From the NCBI RefSeq assembly GCF_900112205.1, contig NZ_FOKW01000014.1, forward strand, positions 1 through 64,000: 64,000 bases of DNA, in the 5' to 3' direction. Source of the stretch: Natronobacterium haloterrestre. GTDB taxonomy: Archaea; Halobacteriota; Halobacteria; Halobacteriales; Natrialbaceae. Position 1 is the stretch's first letter. Every line of letters starts with the position of its first letter. A program made the translations under genes and the position numbers. The notes beneath the pieces are model-generated. The model was not told the DNA's origin. It searched no databases and saw only the letters and a program-made list of their open reading frames with translations. This document shows, piece by piece, positions 24,033-33,611 of the stretch.

Positions 24033-24996
24033 GAACCGTGAAGACTGTGAATGAACAAATCGGATGTTGCAAGTACTCACGTCTTCCTGTGGACGTATTC
24101 TACAAGGTGTGTGGGGTGAAAGACTGGAAAAATGATTCTGTCGGCAGTATCTTCCAACCCCGTCTTCTGGCTGGTCCAACTATTGATGGGATATTGGATC
24201 GGGGTCGAATTAGTCATTCGATACGAAATCCCGATCGTAATCAAAAACAAGGTGGAGGGGCTTGTTGACGTGCCCACTGCGTTGACTTGCCGGTACTACG
24301 AGACACAGGTATGAACCCACGCGATATCATCCGGCGAGACTATGTGCGCGTATCCATAGTTCAGGACACACGCACCGCCGTCATCAACATCGGGGACCAA
24401 CGAGACGGACTCACAGACAGGGCTGGCGAGGACCCGATCTCGATACCCTGGGCTGGTCGTTGGGACGACAATCGTCCCGGTGACTCAGTAGACGAAACTG
24501 TTCTCTCAAACTGATAAATTTTGAAAGTCAGGACTCCAGAGATGGCCCCTCGGCCGGAGAGAGACGGCGGCCTTCGCACACCGCATATCGCCTCTTTCTT
24601 TGGACGAAAACCGCGATATGCAAGGCGAAATAACGCGCTCAAATAGCAGGAGAACCCCGCCGGGACGATTTGGGAGCGTAGAAAGTACCTCGACGAGCTG
24701 CCGGCTTACCACGATTTCGATAAAATTGTTCGACCACGGGGTAAGCGGAGCAAATTCGGGGAGTACTGATGCGAGCTACGAATAGCACTGTGTCAGGAAC
24801 GCCTCGCTGGATGGTTGTCCTCTCTTGGTCCTCACCGAAAGAAACGTATGATTCCCACGAATTCGGGACGGTGAACACACTAAAAATTGCTCGACGGGAT
24901 TTCAGTACAAGAGGGGCAGCACTACAACCAATCTTCTCGATATCCTGAGGAACACTCGTTCACAGTCCGAGCTCAGTCAAAGACTCGTACGGAGTG
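24033..24996. other. Long gene-poor interval between two inverted repeats
   Basis: About 960 bases. The only frame of note is 24311-24514 (+, MNPRDIIRRDYVRVSIV, 67 residues), which may be a small protein. The rest shows no haloarchaeal coding pattern. It may hold gene debris. Confidence 0.4.
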
Positions 24997-25037
24997 TTAA
25001 CCAACACGGCCCACGAACCCATAGGTTTGTTGGTTAA
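24997..25037. repeat. 41-bp inverted repeat family, copy 6
   Basis: TTAACCAACA at 24997-25006 and TGTTGGTTAA at 25028-25037. It lies about 85 bases upstream of the winged-helix/nucleotidyltransferase operon. Confidence 0.85.
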
Positions 25038-25120
25038 GACGATGAAGACGGCTCCCGTGCCTGCTGACTGTAACACTACTCGAAACTTCTTTATATACAT
25101 GTTTCGTATTATGTTACACC

Positions 25121-26047
25121 GTGCTCCGGCTCATCGAACTCGAGGTCCTCGCCACGGTCGACCGCGGCGACATGATCTCTGAGCTAGCGACGAAACTCGA
25201 CCACAGCGAGAGCTACCTCTCTCGTGCTGTCGCCGACCTCGTCGAGAAGGGGCTCGTCTACACGGAACGCGACGGCCGCCGAAAACGAGTCGTCCCGTCG
25301 GATGCTCGCGCCGTTGAGCTCTACCAGGACCTCGTCCGCCAGCACTCCCACATCGACTTCCCTGAGTTGCTGACCGGCAAGGCGCTCGAGGTGTTGTACT
25401 ATATCGACCAGCCGCGAACCGTTTCCGAGATAGCCGACCGGAGCGACAACTACCGCAACACGGTCAACCGAGTCCTCAAGCGGTTTCGCGACCGTGGTCT
25501 CGTCGGCACGGACGACGGCCGCTATGACTTCAACGCCGACTTCGACCGCCTCCACGAGTTCGCCCGTGAACTCGCACATCATCTGCATCGCCAGCGCCTC
25601 GAAGCCGTTGCCCCGAAGGGCACGATTCTCTGGGAGGACTACGACGAATTCCTCGCCCAGACGGAGACGGAAATCGACGCGGAGGCGTTCCACGAAACCG
25701 GCCTCGCTCGGTTCGCGGCCTTCGACCTCCAGTTCCTGCTCACCGGCCACCGCTACTACGTCTACTCCGAGGACCTCGACGCAGTCTCGCCGGCGGAGCT
25801 CTGCTGTCACACGCTGCTGATCGACGACGGCAGTCGCCACCGCTCGTACTGTCTCCTCTTGCTCAGCCACGTCGACGTCGACGAGGCGGACCTCCGAGAG
25901 CAGGCGTCGAAGTATGGCCTTGAAGCCGAAATCGACGCCTTGCTCCGCTACCTCGAGACCCACGGCGAGGTCGACGACGACCGGCTCCCGGAGTGGGACG
26001 AGTTCCAGGAGCTGGCGGCTGACTACGAGGTGCCACTACCACAATGA
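25121..26047 (+). CDS. Winged-helix antitoxin-like regulator paired with a nucleotidyltransferase
   Basis: A 308-residue protein started at GTG 25121 (VLRLIELEVLATV). Two winged-helix units (about 1-70 with DHSESYLSRAVADLVEKGL, and about 90-145 with NYRNTVNRVLKRFRDRGL) precede a C-terminal domain (FAAFDLQFLLTGHRYYVYSED). Its stop overlaps the start of the next gene by four bases (ATGA), so the two are translationally coupled. Such regulator/nucleotidyltransferase pairs are common in haloarchaea and are read as toxin-antitoxin-like units. TATA-like TTTATATA lies about 30 bases upstream. Confidence 0.75.
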   Translation: MLRLIELEVLATVDRGDMISELATKLDHSESYLSRAVADLVEKGLVYTERDGRRKRVVPSDARAVELYQDLVRQHSHIDFPELLTGKALEVLYYIDQPRTVSEIADRSDNYRNTVNRVLKRFRDRGLVGTDDGRYDFNADFDRLHEFARELAHHLHRQRLEAVAPKGTILWEDYDEFLAQTETEIDAEAFHETGLARFAAFDLQFLLTGHRYYVYSEDLDAVSPAELCCHTLLIDDGSRHRSYCLLLLSHVDVDEADLREQASKYGLEAEIDALLRYLETHGEVDDDRLPEWDEFQELAADYEVPLPQ

Positions 26048-26847
26048 GACCAACATTCGGCCGCGAGTACATCGAGAACGAATTCCAACGAATTGCCGAG
26101 GGCCTCTCAGCCCTACTTACAGTTTACCTGATCGGTGGTGGCTCGATGTCGCTGCGCGACCTCAAGGGAGCGACGAAAGACATCGACCTGGTCGTCCCGG
26201 ATGGCGACGCGTACGGCCAGCTGTGGGCCGTCCTGATGGACCTCGGATATACGGAAGTACAATCACTGGATCCAGATTATCGGGCGCTGGGAGCGACGAG
26301 CTGCGTCGAGAACGACGATGGGTGTCGCCTCGACATCTTCAACCAGCAGGTTGCGAATAAGCTTGTGCTCACCGACGGCATGCAAGAGCGCAGCGAGCCG
26401 TTCCTCGACACGGATCGACTGACGGTCCGGCTGGTCAGCAACGAGGATATCTTCCTGTTCAAACTGATCGCAGGCCGCGACGATGACATTGGGGACATGA
26501 ATATGCTCGTGCAGGCCGGCCTCGATTACGACGTCGTCCGAGATGAACTCGAAGCCCAGATCGAACGCCTGAATGATGATCAGTTCGCCACGTTCGCGAA
26601 CGAGGCCCTGGTCGAACTCGAGGAGCGGTACGGGGTAACCACGCCGATCGAGGCCCGCGTCCAAGAGCTCACGAATAGGTACTACCGGGGGCTCGAAGTC
26701 CTCCAGGCAGTCGACGAACCGATGACCGTCGACGAACTGGCCGCCGAGCTTGGACTGGACATCGATGAAATCCGAGACAGGGTCGCGTATCTTGCGAAAT
26801 TCGACCGGGTACGCCAAGAAGGCGACACAGTCAATCCGGTGGAGTAG
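26044..26847 (+). CDS. Nucleotidyltransferase (AbiEii/MNT-like)
   Basis: A 267-residue protein. The polymerase-beta fold signature appears as IGGGSMSLRD then ATKDIDLVV (residues about 29-50): a GGS loop, then D-x-D. A partner strand contains CRLDIFN. The C-terminal 45 residues form a winged helix (MTVDELAAELGLDIDEIRDRV). AbiEii-type enzymes transfer nucleotides to tRNA 3' ends or proteins and act as toxins, and the upstream overlapping gene would be the antitoxin. The catalytic triplet looks intact. Confidence 0.75.
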   Translation: MRPTFGREYIENEFQRIAEGLSALLTVYLIGGGSMSLRDLKGATKDIDLVVPDGDAYGQLWAVLMDLGYTEVQSLDPDYRALGATSCVENDDGCRLDIFNQQVANKLVLTDGMQERSEPFLDTDRLTVRLVSNEDIFLFKLIAGRDDDIGDMNMLVQAGLDYDVVRDELEAQIERLNDDQFATFANEALVELEERYGVTTPIEARVQELTNRYYRGLEVLQAVDEPMTVDELAAELGLDIDEIRDRVAYLAKFDRVRQEGDTVNPVE

Positions 26848-26864
26848 TAAGGTCTCCACCCTAC

Positions 26865-27149
26865 TCAAAGTGTGTTCAATCCGTCGACGACAATCTCTAC
26901 GTCTTCTTCAGCTATGAGTGGATCTTCAGCGGTACCGAGCTCGAACTCTTCGTCCTCTGGAACAGTCTTGTCAACTTCAGTTTCTCGGTCAACGTTGACT
27001 GTAACGTCTACTTCTTCACTTGTGTCAAAGTCGATTGTTCCGAAGTAGACTGTACCGTTCTCGACCTCGTAAGAGGCGTGGACACCATCACCATCCGAGT
27101 AAGTTGCGTACTGTGTTGTTGCTACTCTGTCGTCGCCGCTTGTGGTCAT
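26865..27149 (-). CDS. Small acidic hypothetical protein
   Basis: A 94-residue very acidic beta-rich protein (HASYEVENGTVYFGTIDFDT, VDVTVNVDRETEVDKTV). No motif recognised. It is divergent to the ApeA-like gene and marks the left edge of the lower-GC island. Confidence 0.5.
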   Translation of the reverse strand: MTTSGDDRVATTQYATYSDGDGVHASYEVENGTVYFGTIDFDTSEEVDVTVNVDRETEVDKTVPEDEEFELGTAEDPLIAEEDVEIVVDGLNTL

Positions 27150-27272
27150 GACTTCTTTTTCAGCAACAGCTCTTTTCTCTTCAAGCTCAGCATCTCCATT
27201 GTAGAAGTCGAAAATGTCTATCGTTGGTTCCCCTTCAGTGCCTTTTTGACGCTATTAGAAGAATCAGCCGTT

Positions 27273-28628
27273 ATGGACAGTATCGGTCTGAGAGGAAAGT
27301 GGTGGCTAAAAGGTATGAGAGCCGACGACGAGATCGTACCCGACGCTGCTACCGCTGGAACTCTATCATTCTCACCAAAAGAAGGAGGCGAACTGGAACT
27401 CATCGGAAGTTTCCACAGCACCTTCGAGAGACTCGATGAAGAATCCGATACAGAAGACGGTCCTGTAACCATTCACGGTGTATCTACAGAAGGAGAGTAC
27501 ATCTCCATACTCAACTGTATGTACACCGGCGAAAGTATGAGTTCTAAAGATGTTTCCTTCACCACTGAGACCTATCAGGTGGGAACAATCATACGAGGTG
27601 CCCTTGTTGACCCCACGTCAAAATACTGGAAGTGCACATTCTCATTCGACAATCTTGACAAGTGGACCGGGATCAGAAGGGTACATACACCCGGCGATGG
27701 ACCTATGAACTTCGGTCCTGCTCTCTCCGACTCACTCTCCACAGATGAAGAGGATATCATTCTAAATCTTCACGAGGATAACAAGGCCGCAATTGAGGGA
27801 AAGCTTGGAAGAGTCTACTTCACTGTCTTCCCCGAAGAGCCGCTGACGTTCGACGAGTTCTCATCCCAGTACATCCGGCCATTACAGAATCTGATTACCC
27901 TCGGTGTGGGGGAGGCAGTCTTCCCGACCTTCGTTAACCTCTTCTCAGAACGGTTCGGCCATCCTGATTCAAAACATTCGGTGCACTGGCAGGTACCGTA
28001 CTACCGAGAACAGGACGATGTAAATCAGATGCAGATGAATTTCACTTTGCAGGACATCTCTTTTGAGGAAGTTGTCGTCCAGTGGTTAGAAAGCGAAAGT
28101 TCGGTAAGCAGACTCCATGACCACTATTTCGGCACCCGCTACAACGATAGTATGTATGTCAACACTCAATTTATGTCGATGATGTTTGCTCTCGAGGCCT
28201 ATCACCGGAGGAAGTTCCCTGACCGTCAGAAGATAATGAGTAAGAAGGTGTACAAGCGGTTTCGGGATGTCACGTTGGAAAGAATGCCTAAGGTGGCGGC
28301 TTGGGACAGAGCTGAAGGTCTCTTCAATAGCATAGTGAATGAACCCTCGATTGGAGATCGACTGATCGATATTACTGAGCAACACGAGGAAATGTTCCCA
28401 GAGTCGTACGATATTGATTCCAATCTGAGTACGATCAAAAACGTCCGCCATACTATTGCACATAGCCTTCCAGAAGATCTCTCTACAACAGATATCGTCC
28501 GTGCAGAAATTCTTGTGAGAATTATTGTTCTCGCTGTACTGCTTGACACAGCAGGAGTTGACGAAGAGAAGGGTCGTGAAATACTGGCAGACGAGTACAG
28601 CAGTGTCGAGCGTATCGTTGAAGTATAG
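27273..28628 (+). CDS. ApeA-like HEPN abortive-infection protein
   Basis: A 451-residue protein started at the ATG at 27273 (MDSIGLRGKWWLKG). The first 190 residues match the ApeA N-terminal pattern: GKWWL, AGTLSFSPKEGGELELIGSF, a short region with VTIHGVSTEGEYISI, then a beta-rich half. The C-terminal helical region carries the HEPN ribonuclease motif R-x4-H (RHTIAH, 392-397). HEPN proteins of this type cut host RNA on infection and give abortive phage resistance. The gene ends 3 bases from the convergent nuclease-like gene. Codon use is less GC-rich than the flanks. Confidence 0.75.
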   Translation: MDSIGLRGKWWLKGMRADDEIVPDAATAGTLSFSPKEGGELELIGSFHSTFERLDEESDTEDGPVTIHGVSTEGEYISILNCMYTGESMSSKDVSFTTETYQVGTIIRGALVDPTSKYWKCTFSFDNLDKWTGIRRVHTPGDGPMNFGPALSDSLSTDEEDIILNLHEDNKAAIEGKLGRVYFTVFPEEPLTFDEFSSQYIRPLQNLITLGVGEAVFPTFVNLFSERFGHPDSKHSVHWQVPYYREQDDVNQMQMNFTLQDISFEEVVVQWLESESSVSRLHDHYFGTRYNDSMYVNTQFMSMMFALEAYHRRKFPDRQKIMSKKVYKRFRDVTLERMPKVAAWDRAEGLFNSIVNEPSIGDRLIDITEQHEEMFPESYDIDSNLSTIKNVRHTIAHSLPEDLSTTDIVRAEILVRIIVLAVLLDTAGVDEEKGREILADEYSSVERIVEV

Positions 28629-28631
28629 TCC

Positions 28632-30032
28632 TTAGATGACTTCTATGAACTGGGTGTCTGCGTCCACCGTATCCGTGGTATCCTGACTCGCTGCATAGAT
28701 CGCTTTCAGCCGCTCGCTGTTCAGAATCTTGATGCCTTTCTCCTTGAACTCCTCTACAACATCATCATTGAGTTCCTCTCGTGTCTGGGGCGTTGCGACA
28801 CAGGGAACCGTTTGCAAAGGCTCGATCAATCCGATGTCTGTGGGGATGAGATAGTCGTCGAGCACGGAGCTGATTGCTTCTGTTCGATCCAGGATCTGCT
28901 CTTTCGAAGAGATATCTTGGTTAGTACACTCGATGAAGAGGATCTGTGTGTTCTCAGGATGATAAGCGATTACGTCGATCTCTTGGTAGCGTGCCCCAGG
29001 GACGTCTTCGGAGAAACTGGGGATAACGAACGAATCATCCCCGTACCACTGGACAAGCCAGCCTGCCGTACTCAAGGCGTTCACCACCGCTACCTCGAAG
29101 TAATCGGCATTGTGTCCCTCCAGATATCCCTCTAAGTTGTTGTCTTGGTCGAACGCCTGCATAATCTCGTAGCGAGGGTTCTCTGGGACTACATCGCCCG
29201 TGTTGTGTTCGACCATATTGACCATCTCATCCTCAAGATACAGGACCGCGTAGAGCTCATCGATATCCTCTAGGTCCAGCTCCTCGGTGTACCGTGACCG
29301 GCCATCTTCCATCGACTCCAACTGTTCCTCATCGAACTCAATCTGCCAACCCTTGTGTTCGTCGTACGGCTTCTGGGGAAGCATACTGACGAATAAATCC
29401 TCGAACAGGCTTGTAGAGGAAACAACCTCAAGCATATCTGAGTCATCAATGCTGAACTCCATCCCTGAATCAGCGAACAACAGGATGGCCGGGCTCTCAC
29501 GGTCCGACCGGAAGATGTAGTCGAAGTAGTAGCCTTCGCAGCGTCCAAGATCGTAGTACGGTTCTTCTGCCCGCATCAACTGATCGTCCAACTCGTCGAC
29601 TACCTCGGAGTACCCGTCCTCAATGTCCTCTGGGATGTCGATACTGACAGCGGCGTTGACCTCCATCCGGGGACGGGTTTCTCGGACACGGCCCTCCCGA
29701 ACACCATCTTGGAAATAATTGCTGGGGTTATGTCGGCGGAGTTCGCTCTCAATCTCAGCTGTTCCCTCGTCCGTGGGTATCTCCCCGTTGATTATCTGCT
29801 CCAGCAGATCGAAGGGAGAGGTGGAGTTAACCTTGTAGATCGAAAGAGCGCCCTCACGGTACAGGACTTCCGTACTCTCCTCGCCAGGTACTCGGGAAAA
29901 CTCGAGTTCTCCATTCGGGATTTGCACTCCGTCGACTTCGACACTTGAGAACGTGAGAGTGGCTGACTGCCAGATATCACCGAAGTGTTCCCGGTACCAC
30001 TGTAGATCGTCGAGATCCTCGATGTACGGCAT
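28632..30032 (-). CDS. PD-(D/E)XK-like protein convergent with ApeA
   Basis: A 466-residue protein. The N-terminal 300 residues are acidic and not recognised. Residues about 315-375 look like a restriction-endonuclease fold: YFEVAVVNALSTAGW, then EIDVIAY, then LFIECTNQ (E368-C-T370). The usual last Lys of E-x-K is Thr, so activity is uncertain. The convergent layout with ApeA (3 bases apart) makes the two a likely travelling pair or neighbours in a defence island. Confidence 0.6.
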   Translation of the reverse strand: MPYIEDLDDLQWYREHFGDIWQSATLTFSSVEVDGVQIPNGELEFSRVPGEESTEVLYREGALSIYKVNSTSPFDLLEQIINGEIPTDEGTAEIESELRRHNPSNYFQDGVREGRVRETRPRMEVNAAVSIDIPEDIEDGYSEVVDELDDQLMRAEEPYYDLGRCEGYYFDYIFRSDRESPAILLFADSGMEFSIDDSDMLEVVSSTSLFEDLFVSMLPQKPYDEHKGWQIEFDEEQLESMEDGRSRYTEELDLEDIDELYAVLYLEDEMVNMVEHNTGDVVPENPRYEIMQAFDQDNNLEGYLEGHNADYFEVAVVNALSTAGWLVQWYGDDSFVIPSFSEDVPGARYQEIDVIAYHPENTQILFIECTNQDISSKEQILDRTEAISSVLDDYLIPTDIGLIEPLQTVPCVATPQTREELNDDVVEEFKEKGIKILNSERLKAIYAASQDTTDTVDADTQFIEVI

Positions 30033-30161
30033 TGTTGAATCGTACTCACTCAGCCAGTGTCATAAACGCCCAGCAAACAGCGTTAGAACCGAAGGACTCC
30101 GACCACTTTCAGCCCAAGCTTATGCAGGGATACGTGAAATACCACTGTAAGACAAGAGGGG

Positions 30162-30536
30162 ATGTCGGGAAGTCTACTTGGCGATCTCTGGCAAACAGGG
30201 AAGTTCGCCGTCGGATATTACCGAGGGGACAAAAGCACCCTCATTTCACGAGGTATCGACGAAGTATCACCGCTCCTGCTATTTCTCGTAGCAGCTCTAA
30301 CCGTCGGCCACTACTACGGAGTCGTCCCAGCAGCTGATGTTCTCTGAGTACTCGGCATCACTGCCTTGATCGGAGCAGTCGATCTCGTCCTGTTACTCGA
30401 CTTTTCGATCCTCCTTGACCCCCTCATCGGAGACATTCTTGGGTTAGCTGGGCTGAGAAACCTGCTTACCGGGCTTGCAGTCTTCGGATTCGGCGGCCCA
30501 GTCGTGAACTACTTCAAAGCCATCCGCAACCAGTAA
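30162..30536 (+). pseudogene. Membrane protein interrupted by an in-frame TGA
   Basis: One reading frame of 124 codons begins MSGSLLGDLWQTGKFAVGYY and ends GGPVVNYFKAIRNQ-stop, but has a TGA at about 30345-30347. Both halves are hydrophobic and match in style (LLLFLVAALTVGHYYGVV; VLGITALIGAVDLVLLLDF; LLTGLAVFGFGGP), giving about four membrane helices. Either a nonsense mutation or a sequence error. Confidence 0.6.
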
Positions 30537-30600
30537 CCTCTTCTTCTCCGCTCGGACCCAAAACGGTTTCACCCGACTGGACACCAGTACGGTCAAGAAA

Positions 30601-30800
30601 ATGCCTTTGTCTGCATCCGGCGTTGACTACATCGTGGAGAAACTGGCTGACCTCGACTACGTGATGGGGACGATATCCACGTCAGCAGCGACGACATTGT
30701 CACCACCTACGTATCGACTGACCGACTGGAAGACATCGATGTCGAGGTGCTCGAGGAACACGACTACGAGTACCTGACCTCCGCCAAAGCCCGTCAGTGA
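30601..30800 (+). pseudogene. Frameshifted small acidic gene
   Basis: Starts MPLSASGVDYIVEKLADLDYV and continues in another frame as GDDIHVSSDDIVTTYVSTDR ... EYLTSAKARQ-stop. The shift falls at a GGGG run at about 30665, so a one-base sequencing error is plausible. Confidence 0.5.
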
Positions 30801-30835
30801 TTTCCTGACTCAGCTCGGAGAGTACCAGCGCTACT

Positions 30836-31192
30836 GGTTTTCCAGTTCCCTGTACGATTCCACGGCTTCCGCAACCGGGGTGTACTCCACCGTCAGTTCT
30901 GGGAACTCTTCGTCAACCGCTTCAACGATCGACCCGTAGGTATCACGGGCAAAGTCCTCACCAGCATCGGTGAAAGCCTCCCACTCATCCTCTACTGGTT
31001 CCTCCAGGGAGTCGCTGTCCAGCTCGTAGCTGAACCTCCACTGGTACTCAGAGAACTGACTGAACGAGCTAGAGGTTTCCTCGTAGACTGCGTCGAAATC
31101 AACGTAGGTGTCTTCCTCGTCGATTTAGTGGGCTGCGAGAATCCCTTGATATTCTGCACCGTATCAACTACCGGATCGTCGTGCCTCGGCAT
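30836..31192 (-). pseudogene. Frameshifted acidic gene
   Basis: The start MPRHDDPVVDTVQNIKGF continues in another frame as DEEDTYVDFDAVYEETSSSF ... AVESYRELENQ-stop. The shift lies at an AAA run at about 31127. If joined, it makes about 118 residues of unknown function. Confidence 0.55.
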
Positions 31193-31266
31193 TTTACCTG
31201 ACACCTCGAAGAGTGCGCTGTTGTACAATCATCATAGAGAAGACTTGCACAACGTGATTTTTAACA

Positions 31267-31701
31267 TTACTGCCAGATTTTGACTGCTCCCCACTTCAGA
31301 GAATCCAACGCCTCATCTGACTTCTCAGTGAACCGCTCTGCTAACTGGCCGTTGTCCAGACTCGTATTGATGTTCCCTGCTGAGTGTGATATCATAGAGA
31401 ACTGAGTTTCCACCTTGTCGATTCGCTTCCTCTGACTCTCTCTGAGAAGGTAGGACGCCTGGAGACGAGCCTGCTTCAACTCCTCCATAAGCATCAGGAT
31501 GTCCTCATCAGTCAGCTCTGAATGACCGCTATCCGCCGACTTCAAGTCCGACTCAGAGAGTTCCCTTGTCTCCTTCAGCACTGATCGAAGCCGGTCCAAG
31601 TCCCGTTTCCGTCGACGGAGAAACGCCCATCCCTGAGCAACGGTACCTCCGAAGATCCCGCCCAGAAAACCAAGAACCGGTGCCGAAGTCAAATCCACCA
31701 T
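31267..31701 (-). CDS. Membrane-anchored coiled-coil protein
   Basis: A 144-residue protein. An N-terminal hydrophobic segment (APVLGFLGGIFGGTVAQGWAF) and a basic RRRKR patch give an N-out membrane anchor. Residues about 30-105 are a predicted coiled coil (LKETRELSESDLKS, LMEELKQARLQASYL). It lies 5 bases from the next leftward gene (31707), so they form an operon. Role unknown. Confidence 0.6.
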   Translation of the reverse strand: MVDLTSAPVLGFLGGIFGGTVAQGWAFLRRRKRDLDRLRSVLKETRELSESDLKSADSGHSELTDEDILMLMEELKQARLQASYLLRESQRKRIDKVETQFSMISHSAGNINTSLDNGQLAERFTEKSDEALDSLKWGAVKIWQ

Positions 31702-31706
31702 AGCCG

Positions 31707-32006
31707 CTACTTTCCGTCCATCAGGTTGCGAAGGTTTTGCTGTGTGTTCGCGTCCTCATCGACATCAAAATCAGTTGCTGACGCGATATTTCTCATCCCC
31801 TCCTTCGCATACCGGTCTCGAACAACGAACTCAGCTACCGAGTTCTCATCTTCACTCGGCTGCTTCCTGAAGATGCGTCCACTCCCGTCCTCGAACTGGA
31901 TTATGTAGAAGTGGCGGCCCTCGTCATCGACGAACTCCTTGAAGCTCTCCAAGTCGTCTTCAAAGCTGTCGGCATCGCTGGGCATACCTCGAAATGTATC
32001 CTCCAC
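31707..32006 (-). CDS. Small acidic hypothetical protein
   Basis: A 99-residue protein with GRHFYIIQFEDGSGRIF and a C-terminal DEDANTQQNLRNLM. It precedes the membrane-anchored coiled-coil gene by 5 bases, probably as one operon. Confidence 0.55.
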   Translation of the reverse strand: MEDTFRGMPSDADSFEDDLESFKEFVDDEGRHFYIIQFEDGSGRIFRKQPSEDENSVAEFVVRDRYAKEGMRNIASATDFDVDEDANTQQNLRNLMDGK

Positions 32007-32031
32007 CTGAGTTATATCCCGGCGTCACAGC

Positions 32032-32565
32032 GTGATCAAACCGAGATTTGAGGATACCCGTCGTGCAAAGCTTGATAGTCGCCGATTGGAAAAACTACGG
32101 CTAAGTGACTCAGGGATGACCGGAGCAACTATCAAATCCGTATTCGTCAAAACAACTCCCTCAGAAATCGAAGACGACGACAACTTGGGATACGAGCTAC
32201 AGAAAGTCAGAGACGACTACGAACACGCCATTATCATCCAGGAAACGGAAATGCGGAACGCAAGAGGTAGACGATACACGCTGGTCAGCAGTGGCCGAGT
32301 CTTCCCCGAAGACGTCCAGGCCACGATCAAACCGTACCTCGACCGGGCTGACTTCGATCATCATCTCAATCCGGGAACCTCCGACACTGTCGAAGAACAG
32401 GAAGTACGTGTCATGGTCGAAACAGCGGACGGAGAAGACTATCACATCCAGAAGCTCGACGAAGAACGGTACTACGTATCCCGCGACAATAAACCGGTGA
32501 AACCGCCGCACGCCGTCAACCAGAAAGCAGAGCAGGTGTTCCCTGACTACGAACCGATGCTGTAA
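32032..32565 (+). CDS. Hypothetical protein
   Basis: A 177-residue protein started at GTG 32032; an ATG at 32116 (MTGATIKSVFVK) is an alternative. It has no motif I recognise. Segments such as DYEHAIIIQETEMRNARG and VMVETADGEDYHIQ suggest alternating beta strands. It is divergent to the 31707 gene. Confidence 0.5.
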   Translation: MIKPRFEDTRRAKLDSRRLEKLRLSDSGMTGATIKSVFVKTTPSEIEDDDNLGYELQKVRDDYEHAIIIQETEMRNARGRRYTLVSSGRVFPEDVQATIKPYLDRADFDHHLNPGTSDTVEEQEVRVMVETADGEDYHIQKLDEERYYVSRDNKPVKPPHAVNQKAEQVFPDYEPML

Positions 32566-32581
32566 CCCATTCCAGCACAGA

Positions 32582-32916
32582 TCACGTCTCGGCTACCTTC
32601 TCTATAATCAGTTCGTGCCTCTCTTCCGTGGTTTTCTTCTGACCTTCCGGTATCTCGGTCTCGTCTAATAGGATTTCTGCCGCCCCTGGGTCACCCTGTT
32701 CCCGGTAGAAATCGGCGGCGTCCTCGACGTACTCCTGCAGACTGTTGTACATCCGAGTTGCCTTGGGATACGACTTGAACCGGTTCACAAGTTCTTCCGG
32801 ATCGGTCGGCGGGTAGAAACACTTCCCTGTTGCTCCACTACCTTGTTCATCAAGCGGCAAGTCGTCTCGAACCACTCCTCTTTCTCCATCTCTACCTTAG
32901 AACCCTGCTCACCCAT
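32582..32916 (-). pseudogene. Probable frameshifted gene
   Basis: One frame gives MGEQGSKVEMEKEEWFETTC ... LMNKVVEQQG and the next gives KCFYPPTDPEELVNRF ... AAEILLDETEIPEGQ ... LIIEKVAET-stop. The switch is at about 32825. Joined, it makes about 111 residues. Without the shift, 32582-32875 could be a 97-residue protein. Confidence 0.45.
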
Positions 32917-33033
32917 ATCTATCTGAAAAGTGCCATGCTCCGTATATACGATTACTCCACCAACAGACGGTCTACTCACTCAGCGGAATTGTGAGGGAAA
33001 TGACTTAGTGGAAATGTTCTCCATTCGTTGATA

Positions 33034-33534
33034 ATGGCTTCAGGGACCTCCTTTGAGGACCGTGCGAAACGGTTCATAAGTAGGACGCCAGGAGATCACG
33101 ATCACGAACAGACGATACAGTTCATCAGCGAGATATTCAGAATAGAAAGCCAGCTAATTGCCTTAGAGAAGCGGTTGGACAATCTCAGTGCCGGAGTCTG
33201 GAGCAGCGAGCTCTCCAAAATAAATGACGAACTCTCGGCTCTCTCCTCTGACTTCTTTGAAGTACAGCGTGTGATCTCGTCGCCGGAAGGCCATCTACAC
33301 GAGCTTATTGATATACCTCGAGACGAGGTAAGTGAGAAAGCGGTCAGCGAGATACTGACCCAACTCGGCTGGGAATGGTTCCCCAGAGAACTGAACCGGG
33401 TGTATTCCGTTCAAGAACGGGTCTACAGGAAGGCCGATGCGAAAAGCCAGCAGATGCTGACCAACCGGATCATCTTCCTGTCCTTCCTGGCGTTCGTTAT
33501 CTCTGCATCCACCTTCGCCATCCAGTACATATAG
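33034..33534 (+). CDS. Coiled-coil protein with a C-terminal membrane anchor
   Basis: A 166-residue protein. A helical region (SEIFRIESQLIALEKRLDNL and SKINDELSALSSDFFEV) is followed by one C-terminal membrane helix (IIFLSFLAFVISASTFAI). Tail-anchored, cytoplasmic head. It is 78 bases before the TraB-like gene on the same strand. Confidence 0.55.
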   Translation: MASGTSFEDRAKRFISRTPGDHDHEQTIQFISEIFRIESQLIALEKRLDNLSAGVWSSELSKINDELSALSSDFFEVQRVISSPEGHLHELIDIPRDEVSEKAVSEILTQLGWEWFPRELNRVYSVQERVYRKADAKSQQMLTNRIIFLSFLAFVISASTFAIQYI

Positions 33535-33611
33535 ATCAGAGAGATCGAATTGGAACCGTTTCTCCACCTACACCAATTATCTTCCTTCAAAAGAAACGCA
33601 CTTGGCAGTCA

